Assembly (NCBI GenBank): GCA_038230515.1
Contig: JBBRND010000012.1
Span: 53,003-117,002, forward strand
DNA from: JAPLDB01 sp038230515
GTDB taxonomy: Bacteria > Bacteroidota > Bacteroidia > AKYH767-A > 2013-40CM-41-45
DNA length: 64,000 bases
Reading direction: 5' to 3'
Below, one piece after another: positions 25,007-33,485 of the stretch. The position numbers were made by a program, and so were the translations under genes. The notes under the pieces are model-generated. The model was not told the DNA's origin. It worked only from the letters and a program-made list of their open reading frames with translations, and searched no databases. Each line of letters begins with the position of its first letter. The first letter of the stretch is position 1.

Positions 25007-26689
25007 TTACTGCTTCACGAACTTCAAAGTCTCTTTTCCTAACCCACCCACCTGCATAAAATAAAAACCTGCCGCAAGGTACCCGATGTCAACTTGCATG
25101 GTTATGTTGCTTATGTGTCCACTTACCAAGTGCCTACCTACTTCATCCGTTATAATGTACGGAAAACCCAAAACCGCATTGCTGGATTGTATTGTAATTA
25201 CATCATTAGCTGGATTAGGGTAAACAGCAGACCCATTTTCGTTTCTAATATTTTTAATCCCCGTTACATTAATGGTGTCTATTTTCAAGATAAAAACATC
25301 TTGCCCCCCAGATGAAGTTAGACTATAGATTCCTGCACCAGGATCAAAATCGGCTACATTCTGAAAATAGCCAGTTGTGTAAATATTTTCTGAAGGATCG
25401 AGGGCTATTGAATACCCTCTGCTCCCACCCATACTTGCAGCCCATGTAAATGTTCCAGCGGTATCTAGTTTTAAAATATATAAACCTCCGGTTGAGGTCA
25501 GATTATATACTCCAACTCCTGGATCAAAGTCAGCTGTACCTGCAAAAATACCAGTTGTATAAATATTTCCCGAAGCATCAAGGGCTAATGATAGCCCCGA
25601 ATTGCCACTTGCTGCGCCAATTCTTCCCGCCCAAATAAAATTTCCTAACGCATCGAGTTTGGAAATGAAAATATCATAGTTTCCAATTGCCGTAAGGTCA
25701 TAGGTTCCTGCCCCGGGATCAAAGTCTACAGTTGCTTCAAACCAACCCGTGGAACACACATTTCCAGAAGCGTCAACTCCAATAGATTCTCCCGTAGAAC
25801 TGCTGTTTGAAAGGCCCCCCATACCTTTAGCCCAAACAAAATTTCCCGCGGAATCTAATTTGGAAATAAAAACGGAAGAAATTCCAACGCATGTGAGATT
25901 ATAAGTACCCGCTCCAGGATCAAAATCAACAGTCCCTTCAAATTTCCCAGTAGTATAAACATTTCCTATCGAGTCAACTGCTATGGAATTACCCTGATCT
26001 CCAAGCGTATTCCCAATACTTTTAGCCCAAACGAAATTTCCTTCAGAATCTAATTTAGAAATAAAAATATCTTGTTGATTACCGTGCGCAGATAAATAAT
26101 AGGTTCCAATGCCGGGATCAAAGTCCACAGTTGAATAAAAATAACCTGTAGTATAAACATTTCCTACACGATCAATAGCGATAGCAAGCCCAAGGTCACC
26201 TCCATTAGTCCCTCCCATACTCTTTGCCCATAAAAAATTTCCCGCAGAATCTAATTTTAAAATAAAAATATCTGCCCCTCCATTTGAGGTTAGATTAAAA
26301 ATACCTACCCCCGGATCAAAGTCAACAACTCCATCAAAATCCCCAGTAATGCAAACGTTTCCAGTTTGATCAACCGCCAATGCTCTACCTATTTCTTGAA
26401 CAGTTCCGCCTATGCTTTTTGCCCACATAAAATTTCCAAAGGCATCTAGTTTTAGAATGAAAATACTAAATCCTCCATTTGAAATCATGTTAAAGATTCC
26501 AACCCCGGGATCAAAATCAACGGTATCATGAAAATAACCTGTAGTATAAACATTGCCAGATAAATCAGTGGCAATAGACCACCCTTCATCATTGGTAGTT
26601 CCTCCAACACTTTTAGCCCATTGGAGATATTGAGCAAAAGTGCCAGTGCTTAGCAAAGTCAGACATAGTAAAAGTAATTTTTTTTTCAT
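25007..26689 (-). CDS. Secreted SBBP-like repeat protein with type IX sorting domain
   Basis: A 560-residue extracellular protein. Signal peptide MKKKLLLLCLTLLSTGTFAQ, then about eight repeats of 50-58 residues with the pattern G-x-x-x-D-x-G-x-S-I-A-x-D-x-x-G-N-V-Y-T-T-G-x-F-x-x-T-V-D-F-D-P-G-x-G followed by I-F-I-S/L-K-L-D-x-x-G-N-F-x-W-A-K. This is the SBBP (seven-bladed beta-propeller-like) repeat design. The last 75 residues form a type A sorting domain: VYPNPANDVITIQSS, IITDEVGRHL and the closing GGLGKETLKFVKQ. The type IX machine encoded at 14119-20039 would export it. Ligand and role are unknown. Confidence 0.88.
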   Translation of the reverse strand: MKKKLLLLCLTLLSTGTFAQYLQWAKSVGGTTNDEGWSIATDLSGNVYTTGYFHDTVDFDPGVGIFNMISNGGFSIFILKLDAFGNFMWAKSIGGTVQEIGRALAVDQTGNVCITGDFDGVVDFDPGVGIFNLTSNGGADIFILKLDSAGNFLWAKSMGGTNGGDLGLAIAIDRVGNVYTTGYFYSTVDFDPGIGTYYLSAHGNQQDIFISKLDSEGNFVWAKSIGNTLGDQGNSIAVDSIGNVYTTGKFEGTVDFDPGAGTYNLTCVGISSVFISKLDSAGNFVWAKGMGGLSNSSSTGESIGVDASGNVCSTGWFEATVDFDPGAGTYDLTAIGNYDIFISKLDALGNFIWAGRIGAASGNSGLSLALDASGNIYTTGIFAGTADFDPGVGVYNLTSTGGLYILKLDTAGTFTWAASMGGSRGYSIALDPSENIYTTGYFQNVADFDPGAGIYSLTSSGGQDVFILKIDTINVTGIKNIRNENGSAVYPNPANDVITIQSSNAVLGFPYIITDEVGRHLVSGHISNITMQVDIGYLAAGFYFMQVGGLGKETLKFVKQ

Positions 26690-27261
26690 CTTCTTGATTT
26701 TTTATTTTCCTGTATAATAAATTTCTCAGATTAAATTCGCGAGCACATCAGATAAGAAGGTCATCCCGCCACCCGTCAGGTTGCCATAGTCTCCTGCTGG
26801 GTGAAACAAAACACCGAAGAGGTGGAAAACATCTTCGGTGTTATAATTTTTTAATGCCACATAAATATCAAATCTAAAATTGCCACCCAATTTTTTTTCC
26901 TTTTACCAAGTTTTTTCAAATATTCCTCAACACTTTTTTCCCTTTCACAAAAAAAAATTGAAAATTTTTTATTCGCTAAACATTTTCGCTAAACCAAAAA
27001 AATAAAAATCAATTTCAATTAACTTTTTCTGTACCCTAATGACTTCAGTCCTGACGAATCGTAAAAGTAAAAAAAAAATTCTCATCCACCTTTTTCGTGG
27101 CAATTCGTGGCAACCATTTTTTCTTTTACCAAGCCTTTTCAATCATTCCCCACCCCATTTCCTTTACTCACAAAATAAATTTGGAATTTTTTATTTCACT
27201 TATAACCTTCACCTCACCAAAAGCTAAAATTAAATTCGTCTACCTTAAAAACTTAATTCCC
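26690..27261. other. Intergenic region with strong hairpin and a protein-tail remnant
   Basis: Contains the hairpin aacaccgaaga (26811-26821) / tcttcggtgtt (26833-26843), followed on the + strand by a T run, so it looks like a terminator without a gene in front. On the minus strand the same DNA is open and reads as a short peptide ending VLFHPAGDYGNLTGGGM, with stop at 26726-26728, which looks like the tail of a lost protein. The rest is A/T-rich and probably holds the promoters of both flanking genes. Confidence 0.5.
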
Positions 27262-27990
27262 ATGCCTCCAATCACCGAAACAGGTCACGCGCGCAATGCA
27301 GCCAACCTCGCAACAATGAACTCCCGCATCAATGGATTCGGAATTCGTTACAACCCATCCAACAGCAAAATCAAACTTCCCGGTTTGCTCACGCTCGCCA
27401 CCGATTGCAGCAACGTGGTGCAAGCAGTCAATGCAGCCAAACCCGCATTCATCAGCGCCACCAATGCGCGTCAAATCGCATTCGAGCCACTTGATAAACT
27501 CGCAACAAGAATTCTCAACGCACTCGATGCATCCGAAAATGTTCCCGATTCATTAGTTGAAGATGCACGCACCATCGTCCGCAAAATCCGGGGAGCGCGT
27601 AAAACTCCAAAAGCAAGCGCGCCAGCCCCCGAAGACCCGCAACAAATTTCTGCATCACAACAATCGTACGATATGCGTTTGGATAACTACGACAAACTTC
27701 TTCAGCTCGTAGCCGCAGAACCACTTTATCTTCCTAACGAAGCAGAGTTAAAAACTCCTGCACTCACCACATTCAAAACAAATCTCACCACTTCAAACAA
27801 CGATGTCATTTCAGCAACTACACCATATCTTAATGCCATCATAGCCCGCAACTCACTCATGTATTCAGATGGTGGAATGATAGACCGCGCACTCGAAGCA
27901 AAAAAATACGCCAAGTCCGTTCAAGCAATCACCAAACCAGAATTCAAACTAATCTCAAGCATCGCATTCAAGCGGCTCGTCAAAAAATAG
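27262..27990 (+). CDS. Helical hypothetical protein (Ala/Asn/Thr-rich)
   Basis: A 242-residue protein of unknown family. I choose the ATG at 27262 (MPPITETGHARNAAN): the upstream in-frame extension is Phe-rich and A/T-rich like the intergenic DNA and has different codon use. The product is Ala-rich and probably all-helical with two bundles separated by a basic Pro/Ala/Lys-rich linker (GARKTPKASAPAPEDPQQ, about residues 112-129). There is no signal peptide. Codon use is C-rich at third positions (acc, atc, aac, gca) and unlike the neighbouring genes, which may mean recent acquisition or high expression. A weak hairpin terminator follows. Confidence 0.65.
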   Translation: MPPITETGHARNAANLATMNSRINGFGIRYNPSNSKIKLPGLLTLATDCSNVVQAVNAAKPAFISATNARQIAFEPLDKLATRILNALDASENVPDSLVEDARTIVRKIRGARKTPKASAPAPEDPQQISASQQSYDMRLDNYDKLLQLVAAEPLYLPNEAELKTPALTTFKTNLTTSNNDVISATTPYLNAIIARNSLMYSDGGMIDRALEAKKYAKSVQAITKPEFKLISSIAFKRLVKK

Positions 27991-28000
27991 GCAATCCAAT

Positions 28001-28032
28001 AAAAGGGAGATTCACCAATCGCCCTCTTTTTT
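28001..28032 (+). terminator. Terminator after the helical hypothetical gene
   Basis: Imperfect stem aaaagggagatt / aatcgccctcttttt with a 4-base loop and a T run, about ten bases after the stop at 27990. One bulge in the stem lowers confidence slightly. Confidence 0.65.
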
Positions 28033-28060
28033 GTAGTAAAAACAAATCTTTTTTTAGAAA

Positions 28061-28270
28061 TCTGAGTGTTCGATCTACTGCACCGCGTGTTTTCGCGATA
28101 GCGTTGCGTGTTATTGCGGTAGCACAGAGTGTTTTCTCGATAGCGTTGGGTGTTTTCGCGATTGCTCTGAATGTTTTCGTGATGCCACTGCGTGATATTC
28201 CGATAGTGTCCCGTGTTCTGACAGTAGCTTAGAGTGATATCCCGATTGCACCGCGTGTTTTCATAATTGC
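28061..28270 (+). repeat. Ten degenerate 21-bp tandem repeats
   Basis: Ten consecutive units of exactly 21 bases, consensus close to accgcgtgttttcgcgatagc, starting at 28061, 28082, 28103 and so on to 28250. The period corresponds to seven codons, and one frame encodes repeated RVFAIAL heptads, interrupted by a single TAG at 28229-28231 region. Units differ by several bases but never in length. No spacers, so it is not a CRISPR array. Confidence 0.85.
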
Positions 28271-28309
28271 ACCAAATCGTTTTTTAATTCCCTAAGTGCT
28301 CCTGCCATC

Positions 28310-28340
28310 TTGTCAACCTCCTCTCTAAACTATATCTTCG
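28310..28340 (+). promoter_or_regulatory. Promoter of the miaB gene cluster
   Basis: TTG at 28310-28312, 20 bases, then TATCTTCG at 28333-28340, close to the Bacteroidota consensus TTG / TAnnTTTG. Transcription would begin about at the first candidate ATG (28345), so either the message is leaderless or translation starts at the second ATG (28396). Confidence 0.6.
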
Positions 28341-28344
28341 CGCC

Positions 28345-29811
28345 ATGTTTCAGCAAGTTGATAAGGAGATAGACGAAACGCGCCAGGGAGAGGTGATGAC
28401 GAAGGAACGGGAAGTAAAAAATCCTGTTGCACGCAAGCTTTTCCTGGAAAGCTACGGCTGCGCAATGAACTTCAGCGACAGTGAAATTATCGCGAGTATT
28501 CTGGGTAAAGATGGATTTGAAACGACTGCTACCACTGATAATGCCGATGTAATTTTTCTGAACACATGCGCGATACGCGAAGGGGCTGAACAGAAAATAT
28601 GGGCTCGCCTTAAAGGTTTCCGGCAGGCGAAACGTAAAAACCCTGACCTTATTATAGGCGTACTTGGCTGCATGGCGGAGCGCCTGAAAACAAAACTTCT
28701 CGAAGAAGAAAAGCTGGTTGACATTGTAGCAGGTCCTGATTCTTACCGCGATCTTCCAAATTTAATTTCATCCGTTGAAGGCGGACAACGTGCAGTAAAC
28801 GTTTTGTTGAGTAGAGAAGAAACGTATGCCGACATAAGCCCCGTGCGACTGAGCACGAACGGAGTTTCGGCTTTCATAAGCATTACGCGTGGCTGCGATA
28901 ACATGTGTTCGTTCTGCGTGGTGCCGTTTACTCGCGGGCGCGAGCGAAGCCGCGATCCGCACAGCATAGTGAATGAGGCGCGTGAACTTTTTGAGAACGA
29001 TTACCGCGAGGTAACATTGCTTGGTCAGAATGTGGATTCTTATTTATGGCATCCTGATACAAACACGAAGAAGGAAATTCTGAAAACAGTCAACACTCAA
29101 CATTCCTCCGTCCATAGTAAAGGCACTGTTACTTTTGCGAACCTACTGGAGATGATTGCAGAAATAAATCCGCTGTTACGTGTGAGATTTTCGACAAGTA
29201 ATCCGAGAGATATTACTGAAGATGTTTTATTCTCAATGAAGAAACACGACAACATTTGTAAATACATTCACCTGCCTGTGCAGAGCGGTAACACACGCAT
29301 TCTCGAAAAGATGAATCGCGGCTATTCGCGCGAAGATTATTTGCGCTGGATTGATCGGATCAAAACCATTCTTCCCGATTGCGGAATTTCTACTGATACG
29401 ATAACAGGATTTTGCTCTGAGACAGAAGAAGAACATCAGGATACCTTATCGCTGATGGAAAAGGTGGGATATGTTTATGCGTATATGTTTTCGTATTCAG
29501 AACGCCCCGGCACAGCAGCAGCAAAAAAATTTCCTGACGATATTCCGCAGGAAGTAAAAGCAAGGCGATTGAATGAGATCATGGCTCTTCAGAAAAAATT
29601 ATCTCTTCAAAGCAATCTTGCTGACATCAATAAAGTTCACCGCGTATTAGTGGAGAATGTTTCAAAGCGTTCTGATAAACATTTAAGCGGAAGAAACGAT
29701 CAGAACAAAATAGTGGTGTTCCCGAGAGAACAATATAAGAAAGGCGATTACGTCAATGTATTGGTAACGGAGTGTTCGAGCGCCACGCTGATTGGTCATT
29801 CTGTTCTTTAA
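28345..29811 (+). CDS. miaB: tRNA-2-methylthio-N6-dimethylallyladenosine synthase
   Basis: Radical-SAM methylthiotransferase that adds the 2-methylthio group to i6A37 of tRNA. The N-terminal cluster domain starts at KLFLESYGCAMNFSDSE, with further Cys in FLNTCAIREGAEQK and GVLGCMAERLK. The radical-SAM triad is C-D-N-M-C-S-F-C near residues 184-191, followed by VVPFTRGRERSRDP, the MiaB-specific sequence. The TRAM domain closes the protein. Two starts are possible: 28345, almost on the promoter, or the ATG at 28396, preceded by gggagagg, a good ribosome-binding site for this phylum. The annotated start is the longer form (488 residues). First gene of a conserved Bacteroidota cluster. Confidence 0.93.
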   Translation: MFQQVDKEIDETRQGEVMTKEREVKNPVARKLFLESYGCAMNFSDSEIIASILGKDGFETTATTDNADVIFLNTCAIREGAEQKIWARLKGFRQAKRKNPDLIIGVLGCMAERLKTKLLEEEKLVDIVAGPDSYRDLPNLISSVEGGQRAVNVLLSREETYADISPVRLSTNGVSAFISITRGCDNMCSFCVVPFTRGRERSRDPHSIVNEARELFENDYREVTLLGQNVDSYLWHPDTNTKKEILKTVNTQHSSVHSKGTVTFANLLEMIAEINPLLRVRFSTSNPRDITEDVLFSMKKHDNICKYIHLPVQSGNTRILEKMNRGYSREDYLRWIDRIKTILPDCGISTDTITGFCSETEEEHQDTLSLMEKVGYVYAYMFSYSERPGTAAAKKFPDDIPQEVKARRLNEIMALQKKLSLQSNLADINKVHRVLVENVSKRSDKHLSGRNDQNKIVVFPREQYKKGDYVNVLVTECSSATLIGHSVL

Positions 29812-29821
29812 TTTTAAATTT

Positions 29822-31063
29822 ATGACGATACAAGAGATAAAAGCCCGCTTCGGAATTATCGGTAACTCACCGTTGATCGAACATGCTATTAATGTTGCGC
29901 GACAGGTTGCGCCCACTGAAATTTCTGTTTTGATTTCAGGAGAAAGCGGAGTGGGCAAAGAAGTTTTTCCGCAGATCATTCATCAACTCAGTCCGCGCAA
30001 GCACGGACCATACATTGCCGTGAATTGCGGAGCAATACCTGAAGGCACCATTGACTCCGAATTATTCGGGCATGAGAAAGGTTCGTTCACGGGTGCGCAT
30101 GAGGCACGCAAAGGATATTTTGAAGTTGCCAATGCAGGAACAATTTTTCTGGATGAAGTTGGTGAACTTCCTCTCGGCACTCAAGTGCGCTTACTTCGCG
30201 TACTTGAAACAGGCGAGTTCATTCGCGTTGGTTCATCGAAAGCACAAAAGACAAGTGTGCGTGTAGTTGGTGCAACCAATCGTGAAATGCTGAATGCAAT
30301 TGAAACAGGAAAGTTCAGAGAAGATTTGTATTACAGATTAAATACTGTTCCGATCCGGATTCCTGCTCTTCGCGATCGCAAAGAAGATATTCATTTACTG
30401 TTTCGGAAATTCGCACATGACTTTGCAGAAAGGTATCGCACACCGGCACTCACTCTAAATTCTGACGCACAAAAAATTCTAGTTGATTATCGATGGCCCG
30501 GAAATATTCGTCAATTGAAAAATCTTACAGAGCAAATGTCCATTCTTGAAAAGCACAGAGAGATTTCAGGTGAGACGTTGTTGAGTTACCTTCCTCCTGC
30601 TCCGTTCAGCAATTTGCCGATGGTATTGAGAGACGAATCGAAAACAAACGGTGAGTTCAGCGAGCGTGAGTTGCTGTACAAAGTTTTGTTCGACATGAAG
30701 AAGGACATGAATGATCTTAAATATTTAGTGAACGAGATCGTTCATTCATCTGATGATCCGGAATGGAAAGAGCGCAACGCACAACTATTGAACAAAATGA
30801 ATTCCGAAAGATCTTCTTTGCAAACTTCTGATCCCAACATTACCATTCAACCACATGCGGTGCAACCATCGGTTTCAGTAAATTCGATTCAACCTCATGA
30901 AACGGTGGAAGAATCTTTATCGCTTGAAGAAAAAGAAAAAGAGTTCATCAAAAAAGCATTGGTGAAATACAAGGGCAAACGAAAACATGCAGCACGCGAA
31001 CTTGGAATTTCAGAACGCACACTATATAGGAAGATGAATGAGTACGGAATACAAGGGAAGTAA
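29822..31063 (+). CDS. Sigma-54-interacting AAA+ transcriptional regulator
   Basis: A 413-residue activator of sigma-54 RNA polymerase without receiver or sensor domain. The AAA+ module starts near residue 10: Walker A GESGVGKE, sigma-54 contact loop FGHEKGSFTGAHEARKG, Walker B GTIFLDEVGELP, arginine-finger region LYYRLNTVPIRIPALRDR. The C-terminus is a Fis-type helix-turn-helix (KHAARELGISERTLYRKMNEYG). A charged 100-residue linker lies between them. The start at 29822 (MTIQEIKARFGIIG) is preferred over an upstream in-frame codon. It starts 11 bases after miaB and is followed by lptE, the usual order in this phylum. Its target genes are unknown; lack of a sensor suggests control by level or partner. 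Confidence 0.9.
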   Translation: MTIQEIKARFGIIGNSPLIEHAINVARQVAPTEISVLISGESGVGKEVFPQIIHQLSPRKHGPYIAVNCGAIPEGTIDSELFGHEKGSFTGAHEARKGYFEVANAGTIFLDEVGELPLGTQVRLLRVLETGEFIRVGSSKAQKTSVRVVGATNREMLNAIETGKFREDLYYRLNTVPIRIPALRDRKEDIHLLFRKFAHDFAERYRTPALTLNSDAQKILVDYRWPGNIRQLKNLTEQMSILEKHREISGETLLSYLPPAPFSNLPMVLRDESKTNGEFSERELLYKVLFDMKKDMNDLKYLVNEIVHSSDDPEWKERNAQLLNKMNSERSSLQTSDPNITIQPHAVQPSVSVNSIQPHETVEESLSLEEKEKEFIKKALVKYKGKRKHAARELGISERTLYRKMNEYGIQGK

Positions 31064-31077
31064 TTTTAGAATTTAGA

Positions 31078-31602
31078 ATGAAAGGAAGAATCAGAAGTGT
31101 ATTTTTTTCTCTCTTTACTTTGCACTTAATACTTTGTACTTTTTCCTCCTGCAAGGTCAACTATTCTTTTTCTGGTGCATCCATTTCACCTGATGTAAAA
31201 ACATTTACAGTAAAATTTTTTACAAAGACCGCTGCACTGGGGCCTGCATCATTGAGCCAGACGTTTACCGAAAAGCTGAAAGACAAATTTATTTCACAAA
31301 CAAATCTTACTCTTGCGGATAAGGGTGCTGATCTTACTTTTGAGGGTTCGATCACGAATTATTCAGTGGCACCGATTTCTATTCAGACAAATGAGACTGC
31401 AGCATCAAACAGATTGACGATTACCGTGAATGTAAAATTTACAAACCTGAAAGATGAGAAACAGAATTTTGAATCATCTTTTTCGCGCTACGCTGATTTT
31501 GCAAGCACACAAAATCTTTCTACAGTGGAAGACCAACTCCTTGCGGAAATAAATACTCAACTGGTGGATGACATTTTCAACAAGGCAGTAATCAATTGGT
31601 GA
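31078..31602 (+). CDS. lptE: LptE-family LPS assembly lipoprotein
   Basis: Outer-membrane lipoprotein that plugs LptD during lipopolysaccharide export, Bacteroidota type. A signal peptide leads to the lipobox FSSC near residue 25. The mature part (about 150 residues) has the family pattern VNYSFSGASISPDVKTFTV, QTFTEKLKDKFISQTNLTL and the last strand-helix around EDQLLAEINTQLVDDIFNKAV. Its stop overlaps the next start by one base (TGATG). Assignment rests on length, lipobox, motif and position between the sigma-54 regulator and secG. Confidence 0.88.
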   Translation: MKGRIRSVFFSLFTLHLILCTFSSCKVNYSFSGASISPDVKTFTVKFFTKTAALGPASLSQTFTEKLKDKFISQTNLTLADKGADLTFEGSITNYSVAPISIQTNETAASNRLTITVNVKFTNLKDEKQNFESSFSRYADFASTQNLSTVEDQLLAEINTQLVDDIFNKAVINW

Positions 31603-32945
31603 TGGAACAAAATCAGTTTAAACAATTGTTACAGTTGAAAGGAATCCGTGAAAAGGAAACGCTTCCCCTACTTGAAGATTTTATTGAGAAGTTTCCATAC
31701 TGCCAAACCTCGAGATTGCTTTTAGCAAAAGCGCTGCATGATCAAAACAATATTCATTATGATCAGAATTTAAAATTGGCTGCTGCGTACGCTCCGAACC
31801 GGGAAGTGCTTCGCGATCTGATTGAAATGAAATCGGAAGAAGTAGAATTTGAATTTCCGCTTCCGAAAAAAGAATCTGCAGTAGTACCAGGAGAAGAAAT
31901 AGTATATCCCGATTTTAAAGAAGAAGAACAGTTTGAAGAATCGTATTCGGAAGATGAAATTTCAGGGCGCGCATTTGAAGAACAGAAAGAACAAGAAAAG
32001 CTGATTGATCCGCATGAGGTGATAAGGCAGAGGTTGAGTGAGATATTGGGAGGAAGTCAGCAGTCTACAGTCGGCAGTCCACAGTCAGAAAATACAGTTG
32101 ACGGCAAAGAATTAGAGGAGGTAAACAAAAAAGAAGAAATCATTGAAGAAAAAATAATTGTTCCTGAAGAAATAAAAGTTGAGCATGTTACTTCTCCAAA
32201 AGTTGATGCTGAAGAAACGGTTTACAAAGAAGACATTGTTGCTGAACAAAAATTGGAAGAAGAACTTATTCATCCAACTCCTGAAAAATCGGAAGGAGAA
32301 AAAATAATTATCCGTGAATCGGAAAAGACGCAGGATAGTTTGGATAGAATGGAGCTTGAACATGCAATGGAAGAAAGCATTCTTGATTCATTAGAAAAAC
32401 TTCCTATTATTACTCCTGAAAAATTCGAAAAGAAATTTGAAATTCCGGTTGAAAGAAAACCACCAACTATTTCTTCATCTCGTGAAAAAATTTCTGACAC
32501 AAACTCTCCCCGTTCATTTACCGAATGGCTGAAAACAATCAACACGAAATCTTCTTCAGGTTTTGAAGAAGTGCACGCAACAAAAAGTAAAATTGAAATT
32601 CAGGAAGAAAAATTTTCTTCTTCTTTATCCTCTCCAATATCCGATGATCCTGATTCGCATTTAAGCGATGATGAACTGATTGAAAAATTCCTGATTGAAG
32701 ATCCGAAGATTGAAACTTCCAAGGCGGAGTTCTATTCTCCCGTTTCTCAAGCCAAGAAGAGTGTGATGGATCATGACGATGTGGTTAGTGAAACATTGGC
32801 TAAAATCTACCTCTCCCAAGGCAACACCCAAAAAGCCCGCTGGTGCTACGAAAAATTGATTTTGCTGCATCCCGAAAAAAGTGCTTTCTTTGCCGCCCTT
32901 TTGAAAGAAATAGATCAACAAACAAATTCTAAACAAGACCTTTAA
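31602..32945 (+). CDS. TPR-like protein with long acidic linker
   Basis: A 447-residue cytoplasmic protein. ATG at 31602 overlaps the lptE stop; TTG and GTG codons just upstream are less likely starts. Residues 1-75 are a helical repeat-like region (KFPYCQTSRLLLAKALHDQ), residues about 85-370 a very Glu/Lys-rich, low-complexity linker, and the last 70 residues a single TPR-like hairpin: SETLAKIYLSQGNTQKARWCYEKLILLHPEKSAFFAALLKEI. Proteins of this build occur between lptE and secG throughout Bacteroidota; I do not know their function. It ends directly at the secG start, so it is part of the same transcript. Confidence 0.8.
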   Translation: MEQNQFKQLLQLKGIREKETLPLLEDFIEKFPYCQTSRLLLAKALHDQNNIHYDQNLKLAAAYAPNREVLRDLIEMKSEEVEFEFPLPKKESAVVPGEEIVYPDFKEEEQFEESYSEDEISGRAFEEQKEQEKLIDPHEVIRQRLSEILGGSQQSTVGSPQSENTVDGKELEEVNKKEEIIEEKIIVPEEIKVEHVTSPKVDAEETVYKEDIVAEQKLEEELIHPTPEKSEGEKIIIRESEKTQDSLDRMELEHAMEESILDSLEKLPIITPEKFEKKFEIPVERKPPTISSSREKISDTNSPRSFTEWLKTINTKSSSGFEEVHATKSKIEIQEEKFSSSLSSPISDDPDSHLSDDELIEKFLIEDPKIETSKAEFYSPVSQAKKSVMDHDDVVSETLAKIYLSQGNTQKARWCYEKLILLHPEKSAFFAALLKEIDQQTNSKQDL

Positions 32946-33314
32946 ATGTACACGGTTATTACCATTTTAATCATCATTACCTGCGTACTACTCGCCCTTG
33001 TGGTGATGGTACAAAACGCCAAAGGTGGCGGTCTGGCTTCGGGCTTTGCAAGTTCAGGGCAGATTATGGGTGTTCAGAAAACAACTGACTTTATTGAGAA
33101 ACTCACTTGGGGACTTGCTCTTTCTCTTGTTGTGCTTTGCCTTGCTGCAAGTTTGGCATTGCCGAATAAAGAGCAGCGCAACATCGGCAGTTCAATGCAG
33201 GAGCAGATTGACAATGCAGGAACAACTCCGGGTCAGAAGGCTCCCGCTCAAAAAGCGCCAGTTAAGGCACCAGCGCAGCAGCAGGCACAACCAGTTGCTC
33301 CTCAGAAGAAGTAA
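32946..33314 (+). CDS. secG: Preprotein translocase subunit SecG
   Basis: Small membrane component of the SecYEG channel. Two membrane helices are visible: VITILIIITCVLLALVVMVQ (residues about 3-22) and LTWGLALSLVVLCLAASLAL (about 53-72), joined by the family signature GGGLASGFASSGQIMGVQKTTDFIEK. The C-terminal 45 residues are Ala/Pro/Gln/Lys-rich and disordered, as often in this phylum. Its ATG follows the preceding stop at once. Confidence 0.93.
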   Translation: MYTVITILIIITCVLLALVVMVQNAKGGGLASGFASSGQIMGVQKTTDFIEKLTWGLALSLVVLCLAASLALPNKEQRNIGSSMQEQIDNAGTTPGQKAPAQKAPVKAPAQQQAQPVAPQKK

Positions 33315-33331
33315 AGGATTCGCGAGGAGGT

Positions 33332-33417
33332 GTGACAAGGAATTGAAAAATTGTCACCTGTTCTGTCAGAAATTATTTTTTACAATGCAAATTTTGGCAG
33401 AGAAAGATTGGTGGCAC
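33332..33417 (+). promoter_or_regulatory. Inverted-repeat control region upstream of groES
   Basis: GTGACAA (33332-33338) and TTGTCAC (33351-33357) form a 7-bp inverted repeat with 12-base spacer; a third half-site CTGTCA follows at 33363-33368. Further downstream are ttttggcag (33392-33400) and TGGCAC (33412-33417), the latter resembling the -24 half of a sigma-54 promoter, but the expected GC of the -12 box is not found at the right distance. The region probably controls groESL in response to heat or misfolding; no regulator can be named. Confidence 0.45.
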
Positions 33418-33485
33418 AGTTCTCGACAAGAAGAAAATCAAGTTCATAATTCATAAATCGTTTAACTATTAAAATTTAAAAACTC

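Noticed and set aside
28061..28270. Possible CRISPR array
   Set aside because: Units are 21 bases, contiguous and without spacers, and no cas gene is nearby.
33412..33430. Sigma-54 promoter before groES (TGGCAC at 33412)
   Set aside because: The -12 GC element is missing at the required distance.
33025..33456. Overlapping frame in secG and the groES leader
   Set aside because: Overlaps SecG almost completely and has Leu/Arg/Gln-rich shadow composition.
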